NCBI GenBank assembly: GCA_905220665.1
Contig: CAJNAR010000167.1
Span: 124,001-188,000, forward strand
From: Albugo candida
Taxonomy: Eukaryota > Oomycota > Peronosporomycetes > Albuginales > Albuginaceae
DNA length: 64,000 bases
Reading direction: 5' to 3'
Below the pieces are notes generated by a model that was not told where the DNA came from, searched no databases, and was given only the letters and a program-made list of their open reading frames with translations. The position numbers were made by a program, and so were the translations under genes. Below are positions 45,359 to 55,709 of this stretch, piece after piece. How positions within the stretch are numbered: position 1 is the first letter of the stretch; every line of letters begins with the position of its first letter.

Positions 45359-46730
45359 ATGGACGCACAACTATGCGCTTCCAGCGGGTGTGTCCATCAG
45401 AGAGCGCTCCATCAGGTTTTGTGCTTTTTATATGCTTTTCTTCTTTTTCACGGCTTTGTAGATGGAAGACAGACGAGCAAACGACATGGAGGCGTGTGGC
45501 CAGCAAGTGTTTGCGCTAGAGGAAGCATTACTCTGTTCCAAACAGACAATTTCCACCTTACAGCAAAAGAATATATCGCTGCAAATTGAATTGTGTCAGG
45601 CCCAAATAAACGCTTCTCACTGCCATAAAGAGCATCAAACGCTCTTTGTGGCTCATGAGACTCAGCAGCGAGTGAGAAGAGTGAATTTTCTATCCAAAAC
45701 GTTTGATGGATTTTGAATAGACAGCGAAATTAATGGAAAAGCAGCTTCATACATTGCGTGAAAATGTGAGCTTATTCACAACGCGAATCGATACGCTCTG
45801 TGCGGAGAAGAATGACCACATTTTTCTGGTAAGAAATCTGCGTCAAAGTCTGTGAATTGATTTGTTTTGTGGCAGGTAGCAGCACTCGAACTAAAGCTCG
45901 AAAAGTGTCATTCCGCGGCAGTCCAATTCGATGAAAAATTGCGAGAAATGAACAAAAGTTTGATACAAAAAGTGAGTCGAAGACGAATGGTTGTGATCGA
46001 TTTACGCGCTCATTCAATGCGATAGAAAAACATTTCGAAACAAATGAAAAATCAGTTGCGATGCAAAGAGAAGGAAATCGCATTATGGAAGCGGAGGTAT
46101 CCATTGAGCGTCCCAAAGCATCACACGGAGCATCGCGAGGCGCAGACCGATACATTCACGCAGCAGAATCGCAACAATCTAAAGTTCAAAGATACATCCC
46201 ATGCAATTGGTATCTTTGCACAAAGCTTTGATTCCTTCCAACGCGAAATACGGACACAACTTTTTTCATTCTCAGAGTGTATGAACGAATTCGCAAGTAC
46301 GCTCAAAGTGACAGCTAATAGAGCTGTATCAAAAGTGAAGGAGGAAATGCAAAGGCGGAAAGAGCAGAGCGATTTATGCCTGGAAGATCTCAGAATCAAA
46401 TGGAGTCATCAGCTCGCGTATTGCAATCAAACGCACAACAAACGAGCGAACGCTCTCCATACTGCGCTCCACAAACAGCAGAATAAATTTTCCTGCCTCC
46501 AAACATTTCAAAATTGGCGTATTTTTCGATACAAAGTGTTTATCGGTCAAATCACCCATGAAAATATGCTCGTATTCGCCTTCAATCAAAGAGAACGGAT
46601 GAACAGCTCATTGAAACAGGATGAAATGTGGAAGCGATGGCGATCTATAAACCCCGGAATGCGTCAAAAAGCCCAGCATTCTTCCGCAGGCTCAAGCCCA
46701 AACAATATATTGGAGCGTCCATTTCTATAA
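45359..46730 (+). CDS. coiled-coil protein, likely cytoskeletal
   Basis: Proposed exons 45359-45415, 45462-45671, 45721-45828, 45876-45971 and 46026-46730 give 391 residues, with introns of 46-54 nt, all in phase 0. Long heptad-rich helices run through the first half (QQVFALEEALLCSKQTISTL, LELKLEKCHSAAVQFDEKLR). The second half is also helical and basic, with WKRRYP and many Gln/Arg. No enzymatic motif is seen. It sits between an EF-hand gene and a SHIPPO-repeat gene, which hints at a flagellar or basal-body role. Without the first exon the protein could start at 45462. Confidence 0.7.
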
Positions 46731-46780
46731 ATAAGCAGCCGGTAAGAGCGTTAAGACGAAAATCCCACGCACAATGAGCG

Positions 46781-47518
46781 ATGTCGAGTGAGAGTTTTCA
46801 ATTTCTCGTTGCGATAGAAATGGTCAGTAGCGGTCATTCATCACTGCTTTTCGCTTCTCCGTCAAAGTTGGGGCCTTATAACGCATACGCTGCTTTTCTT
46901 CCCACAGAAAATCGATTCAAATGGCATCAATACGACCAAACTCTGAGCGATACGATGGGATGTGAAGCCACAAATGGCAATACATCACGAGGAAAGAGCT
47001 TTGGAACCAGTACGCGTGAGAATTGGGATGTCACAAAGGCTGGGAGGAAACAAAGCCCCGGGCCAAATGCATACAATATACGCGATTCTTTCGGGACACA
47101 ACCACTTTCAGAACACAAAACAGCCGTTGGCGCCAAGTTTGATAAAGCACCTCGTGTCTCACTGCATGATCATTCTTCTCCAAGCCCGGGTCCAATTTAC
47201 GACATATTTTCGAGTTCGGGGCATAGAACGACATCAAATGGAACAAAATTTGGGTCAGCTGAACGCCAGCCACTGCACGGCAATTTTGAAAAAGAAGGGA
47301 TGCAGTCGGGGTCCAATGCATTAGGAGCGGATACCAAAAGCTCGTTCTCGTACAAGAAATCTTGGGGACGCGGATCAGGTACCACATTTGGCTGTGAGAA
47401 GCGATTGCAGGGAGACCGATCGACCAAATCAGTGCCCGGTCCCATCTACGATCTCGATCCTACCGGATACAAAACTGGCGGTGTGTTGTCATTCACAAAA
47501 GAGAAGCGATTTCGATAG
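46781..47518 (+). CDS. SHIPPO-repeat (STPGR, ODF3-like) flagellar protein
   Basis: 245 residues, one exon. At least three PGP repeats are present: QSPGPNAYNI, PSPGPIYDI and VPGPIYDL. Each is followed by G-x-K/S-F or similar, as in SHIPPO/ODF3 proteins that line the inside of flagellar microtubules. Additional FG-type patches (KSFGTST, GAKFDK, GTKFGSAER, GTTFGCEKR) fit the repeat context. This implies a flagellated zoospore stage. The first ATG upstream (46773) is out of frame and stops at once, so 46781 is preferred; an ATG further in is possible. Confidence 0.85.
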   Translation: MSSESFQFLVAIEMVSSGHSSLLFASPSKLGPYNAYAAFLPTENRFKWHQYDQTLSDTMGCEATNGNTSRGKSFGTSTRENWDVTKAGRKQSPGPNAYNIRDSFGTQPLSEHKTAVGAKFDKAPRVSLHDHSSPSPGPIYDIFSSSGHRTTSNGTKFGSAERQPLHGNFEKEGMQSGSNALGADTKSSFSYKKSWGRGSGTTFGCEKRLQGDRSTKSVPGPIYDLDPTGYKTGGVLSFTKEKRFR

Positions 47519-47623
47519 ATAGGAGTAATAATGGGCAAAGAAATGTATCATTTGCTTTCCGATAAGAACGAGTTTCTCCATCCATTCTCTCCTAATTGGA
47601 AGCCTGTGGGTGAATCGGACTGA

Positions 47624-48706
47624 TTACATGAGTTCGGCTGTGATCTCTTTGGGTGCTTTCAATTCAGCATGAGTCAAATTGCATCGCTTCTTGTAAGCGT
47701 CCAATTCCGATTGAAACGCAACTTGTTCGGCTTCCGTGAGAGGCACAACGGTACCCTGTTGTGCTTCCAGTTTCTCGGCACAACTACGCAATTCCTTCGC
47801 GAATAACGCGGCGATTTCATCTTCCTTCTCGTCATCCATATCTGACTGAGATAAAATGTTGAGCGCATGCTTCAATGCAGCGGCTTTGGTCGATTTTCCT
47901 CCTTTCACGAGAATGGAACGGACGTTCTCCGTAGCTTTTCTGATCAGAGCTTTCTTCAATTCCGCATTACATTCATCTTCTATGCTTTTTATCGCATCGA
48001 GATTTCTTATAAAAGTTTTCCGCGTTTCATGACGAAGCTTATACGCCTGAACTTGGCACATCAAAGCAACTGCGTCCTTGTGCGCTTCAGTGACAAGCGC
48101 AACGTCATCGCGGATCGCCAATAGCGATTCGTGAGCTTTGAGCGTCTCCTTTGCCAATTCGATATTGGCATCTTCCACAGCGTTATGCTCTCTACAAAAA
48201 GCCATTCAATACAAAAACTCATATAAAAAGCGATTTCGTACTGTAAAATTGCTTGCGCTCGAGCGTCAAAATACGACGAAACAGCATTTCCTCCGAATTT
48301 GTACACTGAAGTACAAAATAAGAAAAAGCAGGCAGCCAATTGTGTTTCCTCGTTAATGACGTAAATCTAATAGAAAAAACTGAGGCTGAAGTATTTCGTC
48401 GCTACATGAGATTTAACACGCACTCCTTTGCTCAATATTGGGATCGCCAAAGCGACTGCGATGGGCGCACTGACTTTCCAATCATCGAGGCCGTATCTCT
48501 GCACCAGACTTTGTTTTTCGTTGGTTGTGGGCTCTTCCACAGATGTCTCTACAAAACGCCACAAGTATCAGCCGATAGAGTTTAAAGGTGTGAACATTAG
48601 AAAGCATACTTTGCTCCAATGCATGCGAACTCAAACTCCGAAAAGCTGGTCGTAACGGAAGCGTATTGAGACGGTAAGATCGTACCGCAGTGCGAAGCAT
48701 TTTCAT
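47624..48706 (-). CDS. ATP4: mitochondrial ATP synthase subunit b
   Basis: Exons (minus) 48610-48706, 48418-48548, 48242-48366 and 47624-48191 give 306 residues. Exon 1 is a classic presequence (MLRTAVRSYRLNTLPLRP). It is followed by YGLDDWKVSAPIAVALAIPIL and LAACFFLFCTSVYKFGG, the two membrane helices of subunit b. A long charged helix then forms the peripheral stalk that holds the F1 head. The phrase FDARAQAILQEHN is typical of this protein. Introns are 61, 51 and 50 nt, and all phases agree. It converges on the SHIPPO gene, 105 bp apart. The identification is by overall architecture and local matches. Confidence 0.85.
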
Positions 48707-48972
48707 TCAAATTTTGAGGAGGAGAGCTTCGGACTTAATCGGAGCATGAATTACTAAATTACGATTCTAGCCGATATTTAGAAGCGCTATTTCATGGAAT
48801 GTGGTGACCGATGAAAGTAGCGATAACACGTTTGACACGGTGTATTTATCAAACAGCTTGAATAAGTATGGAAGAGTGTCAACGACCACGTACACTACAG
48901 ATGAATTACAAAAAAATTACATTCAATTAGCGCCCTACAGCAAGAAAACATCCATGTAAAAAATCCCACAGA

Positions 48973-51138
48973 TTAATCGTACCAAACGGAAGAACCATCA
49001 TTAGCATCCGCATTCCACATAAACAGATTAGAGCCCCACTTGGTCCCTTCCTCTGGTGGACAGCCGCCATGAAGACTCATATTATCGAGATCTCCCTCTG
49101 GAGTTTGAGAGTAGAAAAGAGCAGCATGAAGCGGACGTGGTGGGACAGCGAGTCCTCTTGAACAATCCGACATCCCGGTACGCTTGATAACTTCACCTGA
49201 ATAACGCTCGGTGGAGTATGGAAACACTGTCTCACCGCCAACCTTTGTCTCGTTGTTCAGATAGAGGAATAACGTGACGAATCTTTGCGGGTTGAAATGT
49301 TTCACGTAGGTAGGAAGTGTATACACGAGTTTCTTGTACCGCGCTCGAGCTTCCCATGACCGAATGATAAGCTCGATAAAATCACGAGATAGTTTCAAAA
49401 CTGCAGTTGTCGCATGCCTTTCAGCTTTGTGTTTGACAATCCAATCGTACATGGCTTTATGCGTTGTTCGAACGATCAGATTTTCACGATAATCTTCCAG
49501 AACATAGGCTAACAATTGGCTCTCAAAGTATGTCGAGTAGGAAGGATACAGATCGCCACCAGGACGAATATGTGAAGGAACATCATCTCCATAATATGAA
49601 ATACGCTCTTTGGCCCATCTGATCCAATTGTAAAAGTATGATACTCCATTTACATTGCCCTTATTCAACGTGTACCGTGTTTCAGGCATGTTAATAGCCT
49701 CTTCCCATACATGAATAATGTCGGGAAGGTAGCTTGGACGTCCGCTTTTACCCATAACCGATACCATCATATCGTCATCGTTCTGATTGAGGCGTTTGTC
49801 CAACCACAAAGCCCATTCCTGATCACCGCGTGCAACGAAATAATTGGAAGCATTTCCACTCTTGTAAAAAATTCCAAGTAATGCGTTTGAAAATCCACTC
49901 GTGCTGTTTGCATTCGGAAAGTATCGTCCTCCTTCACGAAATTCTTCAGGAACACGTGTACCCAATTCGCGTACTTTATCGGCTGCCCAAGTGATCCATA
50001 CGGTATAGTCTTCGTGCGTAAACACTTCCCAATTGTCTGGTACAAATTCACGCGATTGGAACGTGTCGTGGTGTGGCTGATAGAATTCTCCTTTTTTGTA
50101 TCGAACAAGCTGTAGTCTTTCCGAGAATGATGGTGATGGTAGTCGTGCGAGCCGAGCACCTCGACATTGAAAGTTGCGTGTAAGCTTGGAATCACTCAAA
50201 AAAGCGGTGTGACTTGTCCGAACTTTGGACACAGAATGGCCATCAGGACCGCCAACGACTCTAGATCTCTCCAATGTTTTCATTCCCACTTCGACAATTT
50301 CAGCACTCTCCTTTGCAGTGAAAAAGTTTTCCACGTCGTACACTTTAGGCGACATGCTGATTGTTGTCAAGACAGTCCCAGTCTCCAATCTGTATTTGTG
50401 ACCTATGCGAATACCCGGCCAAATCCAAATCTGAAAATCCAATAAAATATGGAGAAGTCGATTGGTCTTGCTGAAGTCATACGCATTCACCACAGGCATA
50501 CCAGATTGATCGAACAAGCGAATACCATTCGGAAGCAGCTTGACATCTGCTCCAAGCGCTTTTGCCGCAAAATTGGCTGCTTTCTGAATGCACTCGAAAT
50601 CTTCGTTATAGGAGACATAAATCCCTTCATTGCGACCATTTAACATGAAAAACAATTCGTTTTCTTGCGCCGGTGTTTCTTCCATTGCTTTAACGACGGG
50701 ATGGATCGCATAATCATGCAAAATTGTCGGAGTATAAGCCATATCGTGGCACGCATTGTCCGAAAGAATCAAATTGGGAAGAATTGACAGCACATTCGAC
50801 TCATATAATGGAATCAGAGGAGTATTGTAGTCCTCAAGCTTGTAGACAGAATCAATCCAATTCTTTGTTACGTTCTTTGTGGAATGCAGTTTTTGCTCGA
50901 CACGTATGGAGCGTTTTTGCGGAATGCGTGGAGAAAATGACAGATGCGTGAATACGAATGCTACAATGAAAACAAGGACAAGCTTTAGGATGGAGTGGAA
51001 GAGATACTTCCGTCCATCTACTGTCGACGTTAGAGTCTTGAGCTTGAGTAGAGTTTGATTTCGTAAGTTCTTTCGAGCTTTCATCGCGCGTGTAAATTTG
51101 GAAATGGCGATTGAAACGCAAAAGCGTATGGTTTCCAT
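48973..51138 (-). CDS. membrane-anchored prolyl 4-hydroxylase-like dioxygenase with large insertion
   Basis: 721 residues from the ATG at 51138; the open frame begins at a TTG. A single transmembrane helix at about 45-65 predicts a type II ER/Golgi protein with a lumenal enzyme. The P4Hc double-stranded helix is split. The first half has RTSHTAFLS and LQLVRYKKGEFYQPHHD (the HxD iron ligands, residues 356-358). The second half starts at RFVTLFLYLN, near residue 619, and ends with GLAVPPRPLHAALFY, SLHGGCPPEEGTKW (distal His and 2-oxoglutarate Lys). About 250 residues rich in Trp/Tyr helices lie between. Substrate is probably prolyl in secreted Hyp-rich proteins. Catalytic residues look complete. 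Confidence 0.85.
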   Translation of the reverse strand: METIRFCVSIAISKFTRAMKARKNLRNQTLLKLKTLTSTVDGRKYLFHSILKLVLVFIVAFVFTHLSFSPRIPQKRSIRVEQKLHSTKNVTKNWIDSVYKLEDYNTPLIPLYESNVLSILPNLILSDNACHDMAYTPTILHDYAIHPVVKAMEETPAQENELFFMLNGRNEGIYVSYNEDFECIQKAANFAAKALGADVKLLPNGIRLFDQSGMPVVNAYDFSKTNRLLHILLDFQIWIWPGIRIGHKYRLETGTVLTTISMSPKVYDVENFFTAKESAEIVEVGMKTLERSRVVGGPDGHSVSKVRTSHTAFLSDSKLTRNFQCRGARLARLPSPSFSERLQLVRYKKGEFYQPHHDTFQSREFVPDNWEVFTHEDYTVWITWAADKVRELGTRVPEEFREGGRYFPNANSTSGFSNALLGIFYKSGNASNYFVARGDQEWALWLDKRLNQNDDDMMVSVMGKSGRPSYLPDIIHVWEEAINMPETRYTLNKGNVNGVSYFYNWIRWAKERISYYGDDVPSHIRPGGDLYPSYSTYFESQLLAYVLEDYRENLIVRTTHKAMYDWIVKHKAERHATTAVLKLSRDFIELIIRSWEARARYKKLVYTLPTYVKHFNPQRFVTLFLYLNNETKVGGETVFPYSTERYSGEVIKRTGMSDCSRGLAVPPRPLHAALFYSQTPEGDLDNMSLHGGCPPEEGTKWGSNLFMWNADANDGSSVWYD

Positions 51139-52804
51139 GTTCGGAACAGCCAATCATGAACATGCTTTCGCCTGTCTATTCAGACGGGTATAGCCTTTCA
51201 CTATTAGTTTTTCGAGCAAGAATAAGGTCGAGAAAACACATGTGGAAAGTTCTAATCCGTAAAAGCTATCCATGAAAAGACTCGTTTTTTGTAATGTATT
51301 TAAGGAACTTAATGCGACTGCGTTTTGCAGGTAAATTACTTGGCGATTACTTGAAGAACAATGCAAAACGTTGATACTGAGATCAGCGTCGTACGCACCG
51401 TCGTATGACTCGGTCCTTGACAGATTATACACTTTGAAGCGAGCTACGGTGCGCTGGTTCGTTGATGTTTAGCTCACACCACCTGGTTGGAAGGACGGGC
51501 CCACCATTACACATGACGGTGAAGTCAGTAGAGTAGGTACGTACCTTTGGACATTGCAGAAGCCTGAGATGACATCACTTTCCAAGTAGTTTTCTGCACA
51601 TCAGCTGCTTGTGTTGGATCTAATACTGGCTCGTCATGTCAGTATGACACATGGCGGTGTTTAATAATAATGACTAAGGAAGCAGTGGCTTGATATATAA
51701 TTGTGACCAGCTGCCAGCACAAAGTAGACTTGATTAACTTTCGAGTATTAAAAGGCGGATACACAATTGTAGCTAAACTTTGCTCGCAAGCAGGTGTCAA
51801 CCGCAGTCTCAGAGTATGAAAACTAAAATGCCACGGAATGACGACAAGATGACAGAACTTTTAGGTATTTGATCATCTTTCAGACGCAAGTAGAACAACA
51901 CGGATGCGTCTGTTGCTATTGCATCCCTAGAGCAATTTCTCGATGCTGAAGTGAATCTTTGATGCACAGCATAGTTGTCAGTTGAGCCCATTCATGTTAT
52001 AAGAATGCCTTCGTCAAGTGCGTCATCACCGCACATGCCAACTCGTCCAGTCAGTCTCGGAAAACAAAAACATGTATATTCCGTGCAATCGTTGACCATG
52101 ATATTGGGAGCATATGACATGCATGTGATATGATAAAGTCCACGTAAATATGCTAGGGTGTTCACATATGGCCCTAACGTAACTTCGCTTGTAGCTATTA
52201 TCGCATAGAGATCAACCATTATAAATGATTTAGGATGTAAGGGCAGATCACTATCAACTGTATATGATTCAGGTATCTACCATACAATTGAGATTTCAGC
52301 ATGCGTACTCGTTCATTTCAGGAGATCAATTCGAATATCGTGATCAGACTGGTACAATATCAATGTCACAGTGTCGACTCAGATTCGATCCCTTCTTCAT
52401 ACTGGACAGAATATCCAGGGCCATTGACCTTATCTGACGTTCCGCAAATGTAACCAAGCACGTAAGCCGTAATAATGAGCAGTTCAAGGATCGATAATTG
52501 TAGATTCTATTCCGATACATGGCACTGTTAGAATTTTCAAAATGCGGTGGATGCCGCAGAATTGCCAATAGACAGCGTAACAAGTTCGCTATTGAGATCT
52601 TTTCACGTGAACTCATTGCGTTCATGAAAATCAACTCATGTAGTGACAACAACATAAGACATGATTCATTATTAAGGCCTGACATTTTTTAATTTTGGAA
52701 ACAAACAACAAGAATTGGTAATCACACAACATGGTGTGAATCTCAACCTTCACTGACTTCTCCCAATTGGCGCAGGCGATTGCCTCAGTGATGAGTGTGT
52801 TGAA
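51139..52804. other. gene-free stretch
   Basis: About 1.7 kb, with only small open frames on both strands. No gene, RNA or repeat is supported. Confidence 0.5.
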
Positions 52805-53014
52805 TCAGTTCTGGGGTAGAGTGAAGGGTTTGCGCCCAGGATAGGCCTCAAGTAGGATTACGGGTTTTTTCGGTGTTGACGGCGAATTGAGTGCTCTTGC
52901 ACCGCCATCTGGATGATCAACATCTCCTTCATGACCATTTTCAGTGTTGGCTTTAGCGTTCTCGATGCACGCAACGGCAGCGACTATCAGCGAAACGATC
53001 CACTGGATATGCAT
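52805..53014 (-). CDS. tiny secreted protein sharing signal peptide with genes A and B (family member D)
   Basis: 69 residues, one exon, starting at the ATG at 53014. The signal peptide MHIQWIVSLIVAAVAC closely matches those at 18382 and 8284. The mature part of about 50 residues is acidic then Pro/Lys-rich, with no cysteine. It lacks the glycine-rich and cysteine modules of its sisters, so it is either a truncated relic or a gene with a replaced tail. Upstream are an initiator-like TCATTTCTGTATTTCCG (53057-53073) and the shared box (53091-53145). The leader holds CAACAGTCAA (53024-53033). Promoter conservation suggests it is still expressed. Confidence 0.6.
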   Translation of the reverse strand: MHIQWIVSLIVAAVACIENAKANTENGHEGDVDHPDGGARALNSPSTPKKPVILLEAYPGRKPFTLPQN

Positions 53015-53056
53015 ATTTGATGATTGACTGTTGATATAACTGCTTTGTTGTTTGGA

Positions 53057-53073
53057 CGGAAATACAGAAATGA
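53057..53073 (-). promoter_or_regulatory. oomycete initiator-like site of gene D
   Basis: Minus-strand TCATTTCTGTATTTCCG differs from the TCATTYYNCAWTTTNYY consensus at one core position. It is 43 nt upstream of the ATG at 53014. Confidence 0.6.
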
Positions 53074-53090
53074 CTCGGGAACGGGCAACT

Positions 53091-53145
53091 CTCTGTGCGT
53101 TCATAAAAAGGTTATCTGTGGAGAGACTGAGAAAATACACGACGA
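53091..53145 (-). promoter_or_regulatory. shared upstream promoter box (copy D)
   Basis: Minus-strand CGTGTATTTTCTCAG, CTCTCCACAG, AACCTTTTTATGA and ACGCACAGAG follow the same order as the boxes before genes A and B. It ends 17 bp before the initiator. Confidence 0.6.
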
Positions 53146-54143
53146 GAAAGCTTTAACTATTTAGATACATTGAAAGCGTATACGCTGCTTCTTGGGGTAA
53201 ATGCCTGGCATCGTCTTAAAATTTGCGCTTTTCTATGGAGATGTGCTTTTCGGCTTTCTCCGTACTTTGATGCGAGTCATTTACTTAGCAAGCTCACAAA
53301 TTTGGAACGAGCCTTTCAGCCAATCACTTTTATCGAATCGTATAGCTACAAATCTATGAGGTTCGCTGAATGTCTGCTGTACGAAGCAAAAGCTCGCATG
53401 TACAGAGCACACGCAAGTAGCATCACTACTTGATATATGTAGACAGTGAGCATAAATCAACATGAAGTTATGCTGTTGATGTCAAATACTTCGGTAAGAG
53501 TTTATGTAAAGTGGGATCCACAACGACGTGTCTTGGAGCCACTGAATTGATATGAGTGCTAAGAAGGGCGCATGTAATGTATATATAATGCTAAGTACGA
53601 TCGATATATAATGCAAACGTGAATCCAACTCTATGGAATCAGATGATGAGTTTTGAAGAAGCGCTACGATCAAGACGATGCATTAGCCAAACAATGTGCC
53701 GGATGAACTAGCAGAGCAAGTCTCCTTCGATGCTTTCGACGCCGATTCCTTTCTCAGAACAAATGAATATGGCTACATCCCTCCAACAGTGTAGATTCTG
53801 TGAGACTTGTCCATCTTTGAACCCAGTGACAGATTGCAACCTGCTTAAAAAGATTTTACGGAGGTCTCTGAATCAGCTGTTTCACATGCTGGACGCGTCA
53901 GGAGCGGATGTAGAATATGACCTCCAAGCGCGATTGATAGTGCTGCATCAATAATATCTGCAGTCTACTCATTCGTTGGCGTGGATGCGTTAGATCTGAT
54001 TCCCCTGTCAGTAATTGGCGGATGTATTGGAAACGGAGATCCCTAATGTACTTTGATGAAAGGTCACAAGACTGGAATTAGATCGCTTGACCGGTGGAAT
54101 AGACTTGATCTCTCGAAAGGATTCGCTACGAGTTTGATGATCA
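53146..54143. other. gene-free stretch
   Basis: About 1 kb with no supportable gene. Short frames at 53170-53433 and 53730-53954 have no recognisable feature. Confidence 0.45.
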
Positions 54144-55490
54144 CTACCCTTCTTCCCCGCGCATTTTGTATGTTTGATCGCTAGCGGATAAACCTCTTGA
54201 CTTTTTGGTTGGTGGACTATGTCGCTGCTCAGAATCCACTTGTAGCTCAGTCAGACGACCATTTTGCTCACTACTCACTTTGGAATCACGACAACTGCTA
54301 TCATTTCGATGGCTCGACTCTGCTGTCATTTCATCCTTTATCTCATCGATCTGTTCCGACATCGAATCTTTTATTGATTGCATGGAGCGAAACCACCATG
54401 AAAACAGTGGCGGCTTATCTGGTTCATTTGAGTGCTGCATAAGCGTCCATTCACGTCTTCTTGTGCAAAGCAGAGGAGGAAATAAATCATCTTCTACGTC
54501 TTTAGTGTATCCATTTGAACTCATATCTTCATCAGCTGTATTCGGATTTGAATTGACAGATTTGATCTCTTGTCGCCGGTACTTTTCAAGCTTCTTCACG
54601 ATCACAGTGCGCTTCTTCAGCAACGCCATGATATCGGACTCTATCTGTCTGAGCTCTCCATTCAAAAGCGAGACGTTCATGTCAAGCTCAGCTGGGACTG
54701 TTGTGAGTGATTTTGAAATAGCAAGCGCCATTGCTACCTCCTCTTCTTCCGTTTGACCCTTGACATCCGCACCGAACTTTCTCTCTTGGACAACCTTCAA
54801 TTGCTTTCGCTTCATTCCAGTAACCTTTGTCATCGCTGTACTTTTCCGACGATCCAAGCAATTATTCACATGCAAATTCTGATTATAAAAATCCATCGCG
54901 GAGAGGTTTATTCCACAAACAACGCAACGTGGCTCAGCAAAGTCCGCTTTAGTGATCACGTTGAACGCGTTGATATTTTCCTGTTCTTTTGAATCATTCT
55001 TCTCATCTATTGGATCACTTCCTTCAGACTTTTCGATAGGCAAGGGCAAATTGTTCACACAATCAGACGTCTCAGTTATTGCTCCATTTGCATTCGAGCA
55101 GCAATCATTCGCAATGATAAAGCGTAACAAACTTTTTCCTACTAAAATCAAATCTTGCGTTTGGAGCCTGTGCACTGATCCCGAATCAATTCGATGCCCA
55201 TTCAGTCGTGTGCCGTTGGTGCTCTTACTATCTAAAAGAACCCATCTGTCCCCACAATCGCTAACTGAATTACTATTTGATATCGACTCATAACGGAATT
55301 CTGCATGTACTGTTGAAACCTCCAAATCATCCTTTAGGCACAACCACGATTTCGTTTTATGCCGTCCGATTATAAGTGATGGATTTGTACTTGGTGTTCC
55401 ATTTTGCTTCAATGATAGGCAATATCGTACATCTACGCCAGCATGTGGACCGCGTAAGATTGTCACTTGTGCGCAATCTGATGACTTCAT
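54144..55490 (-). CDS. FHA / UBZ-type zinc finger / UIM protein
   Basis: 448 residues, one exon. An N-terminal FHA domain (about residues 5-128) contains SLIIGRHKTKSWLCL, STVHAEFRY and STNGTRLNG, the phosphothreonine-binding signature. About residues 189-215 form a C2HC/UBZ4-like finger (RCVVCG ... HVNNCLD), similar to ubiquitin-binding fingers of repair proteins. A UIM-like helix (EEEVAMALAISKSL) follows, then a coiled coil with basic residues. The tail has a basic stretch (PTKKSR), a possible nuclear signal. The combination suggests a nuclear adaptor reading phosphorylation and ubiquitin, as in DNA-damage signalling. The UIM assignment is good; the finger is probable. Confidence 0.78.
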   Translation of the reverse strand: MKSSDCAQVTILRGPHAGVDVRYCLSLKQNGTPSTNPSLIIGRHKTKSWLCLKDDLEVSTVHAEFRYESISNSNSVSDCGDRWVLLDSKSTNGTRLNGHRIDSGSVHRLQTQDLILVGKSLLRFIIANDCCSNANGAITETSDCVNNLPLPIEKSEGSDPIDEKNDSKEQENINAFNVITKADFAEPRCVVCGINLSAMDFYNQNLHVNNCLDRRKSTAMTKVTGMKRKQLKVVQERKFGADVKGQTEEEEVAMALAISKSLTTVPAELDMNVSLLNGELRQIESDIMALLKKRTVIVKKLEKYRRQEIKSVNSNPNTADEDMSSNGYTKDVEDDLFPPLLCTRRREWTLMQHSNEPDKPPLFSWWFRSMQSIKDSMSEQIDEIKDEMTAESSHRNDSSCRDSKVSSEQNGRLTELQVDSEQRHSPPTKKSRGLSASDQTYKMRGEEG

Positions 55491-55709
55491 TTGTCGCCTT
55501 AATTACAAAGTTCGGCGCTCGCACTTTGCATGGAAAACACATCACCGCATTGTGACTCAGCTTCCGCTATCACTGGTGAGTTTCATCGTGCGTAATTTTA
55601 GATAAGGGAATGTCGTCTGAATGCTGGCTAAGATCAGCATCATCTATATATAAATTGGTTACGCTTTGACCCACGGTAGACATGTTAAATCCCATTCCAT
55701 ACACATAGA

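Noticed and set aside
54205..54756. Plus-strand 183-codon frame
   Set aside because: Lies entirely antisense to the FHA/UBZ gene; Ser/Phe-rich composition is the mirror of Glu/Lys codons.
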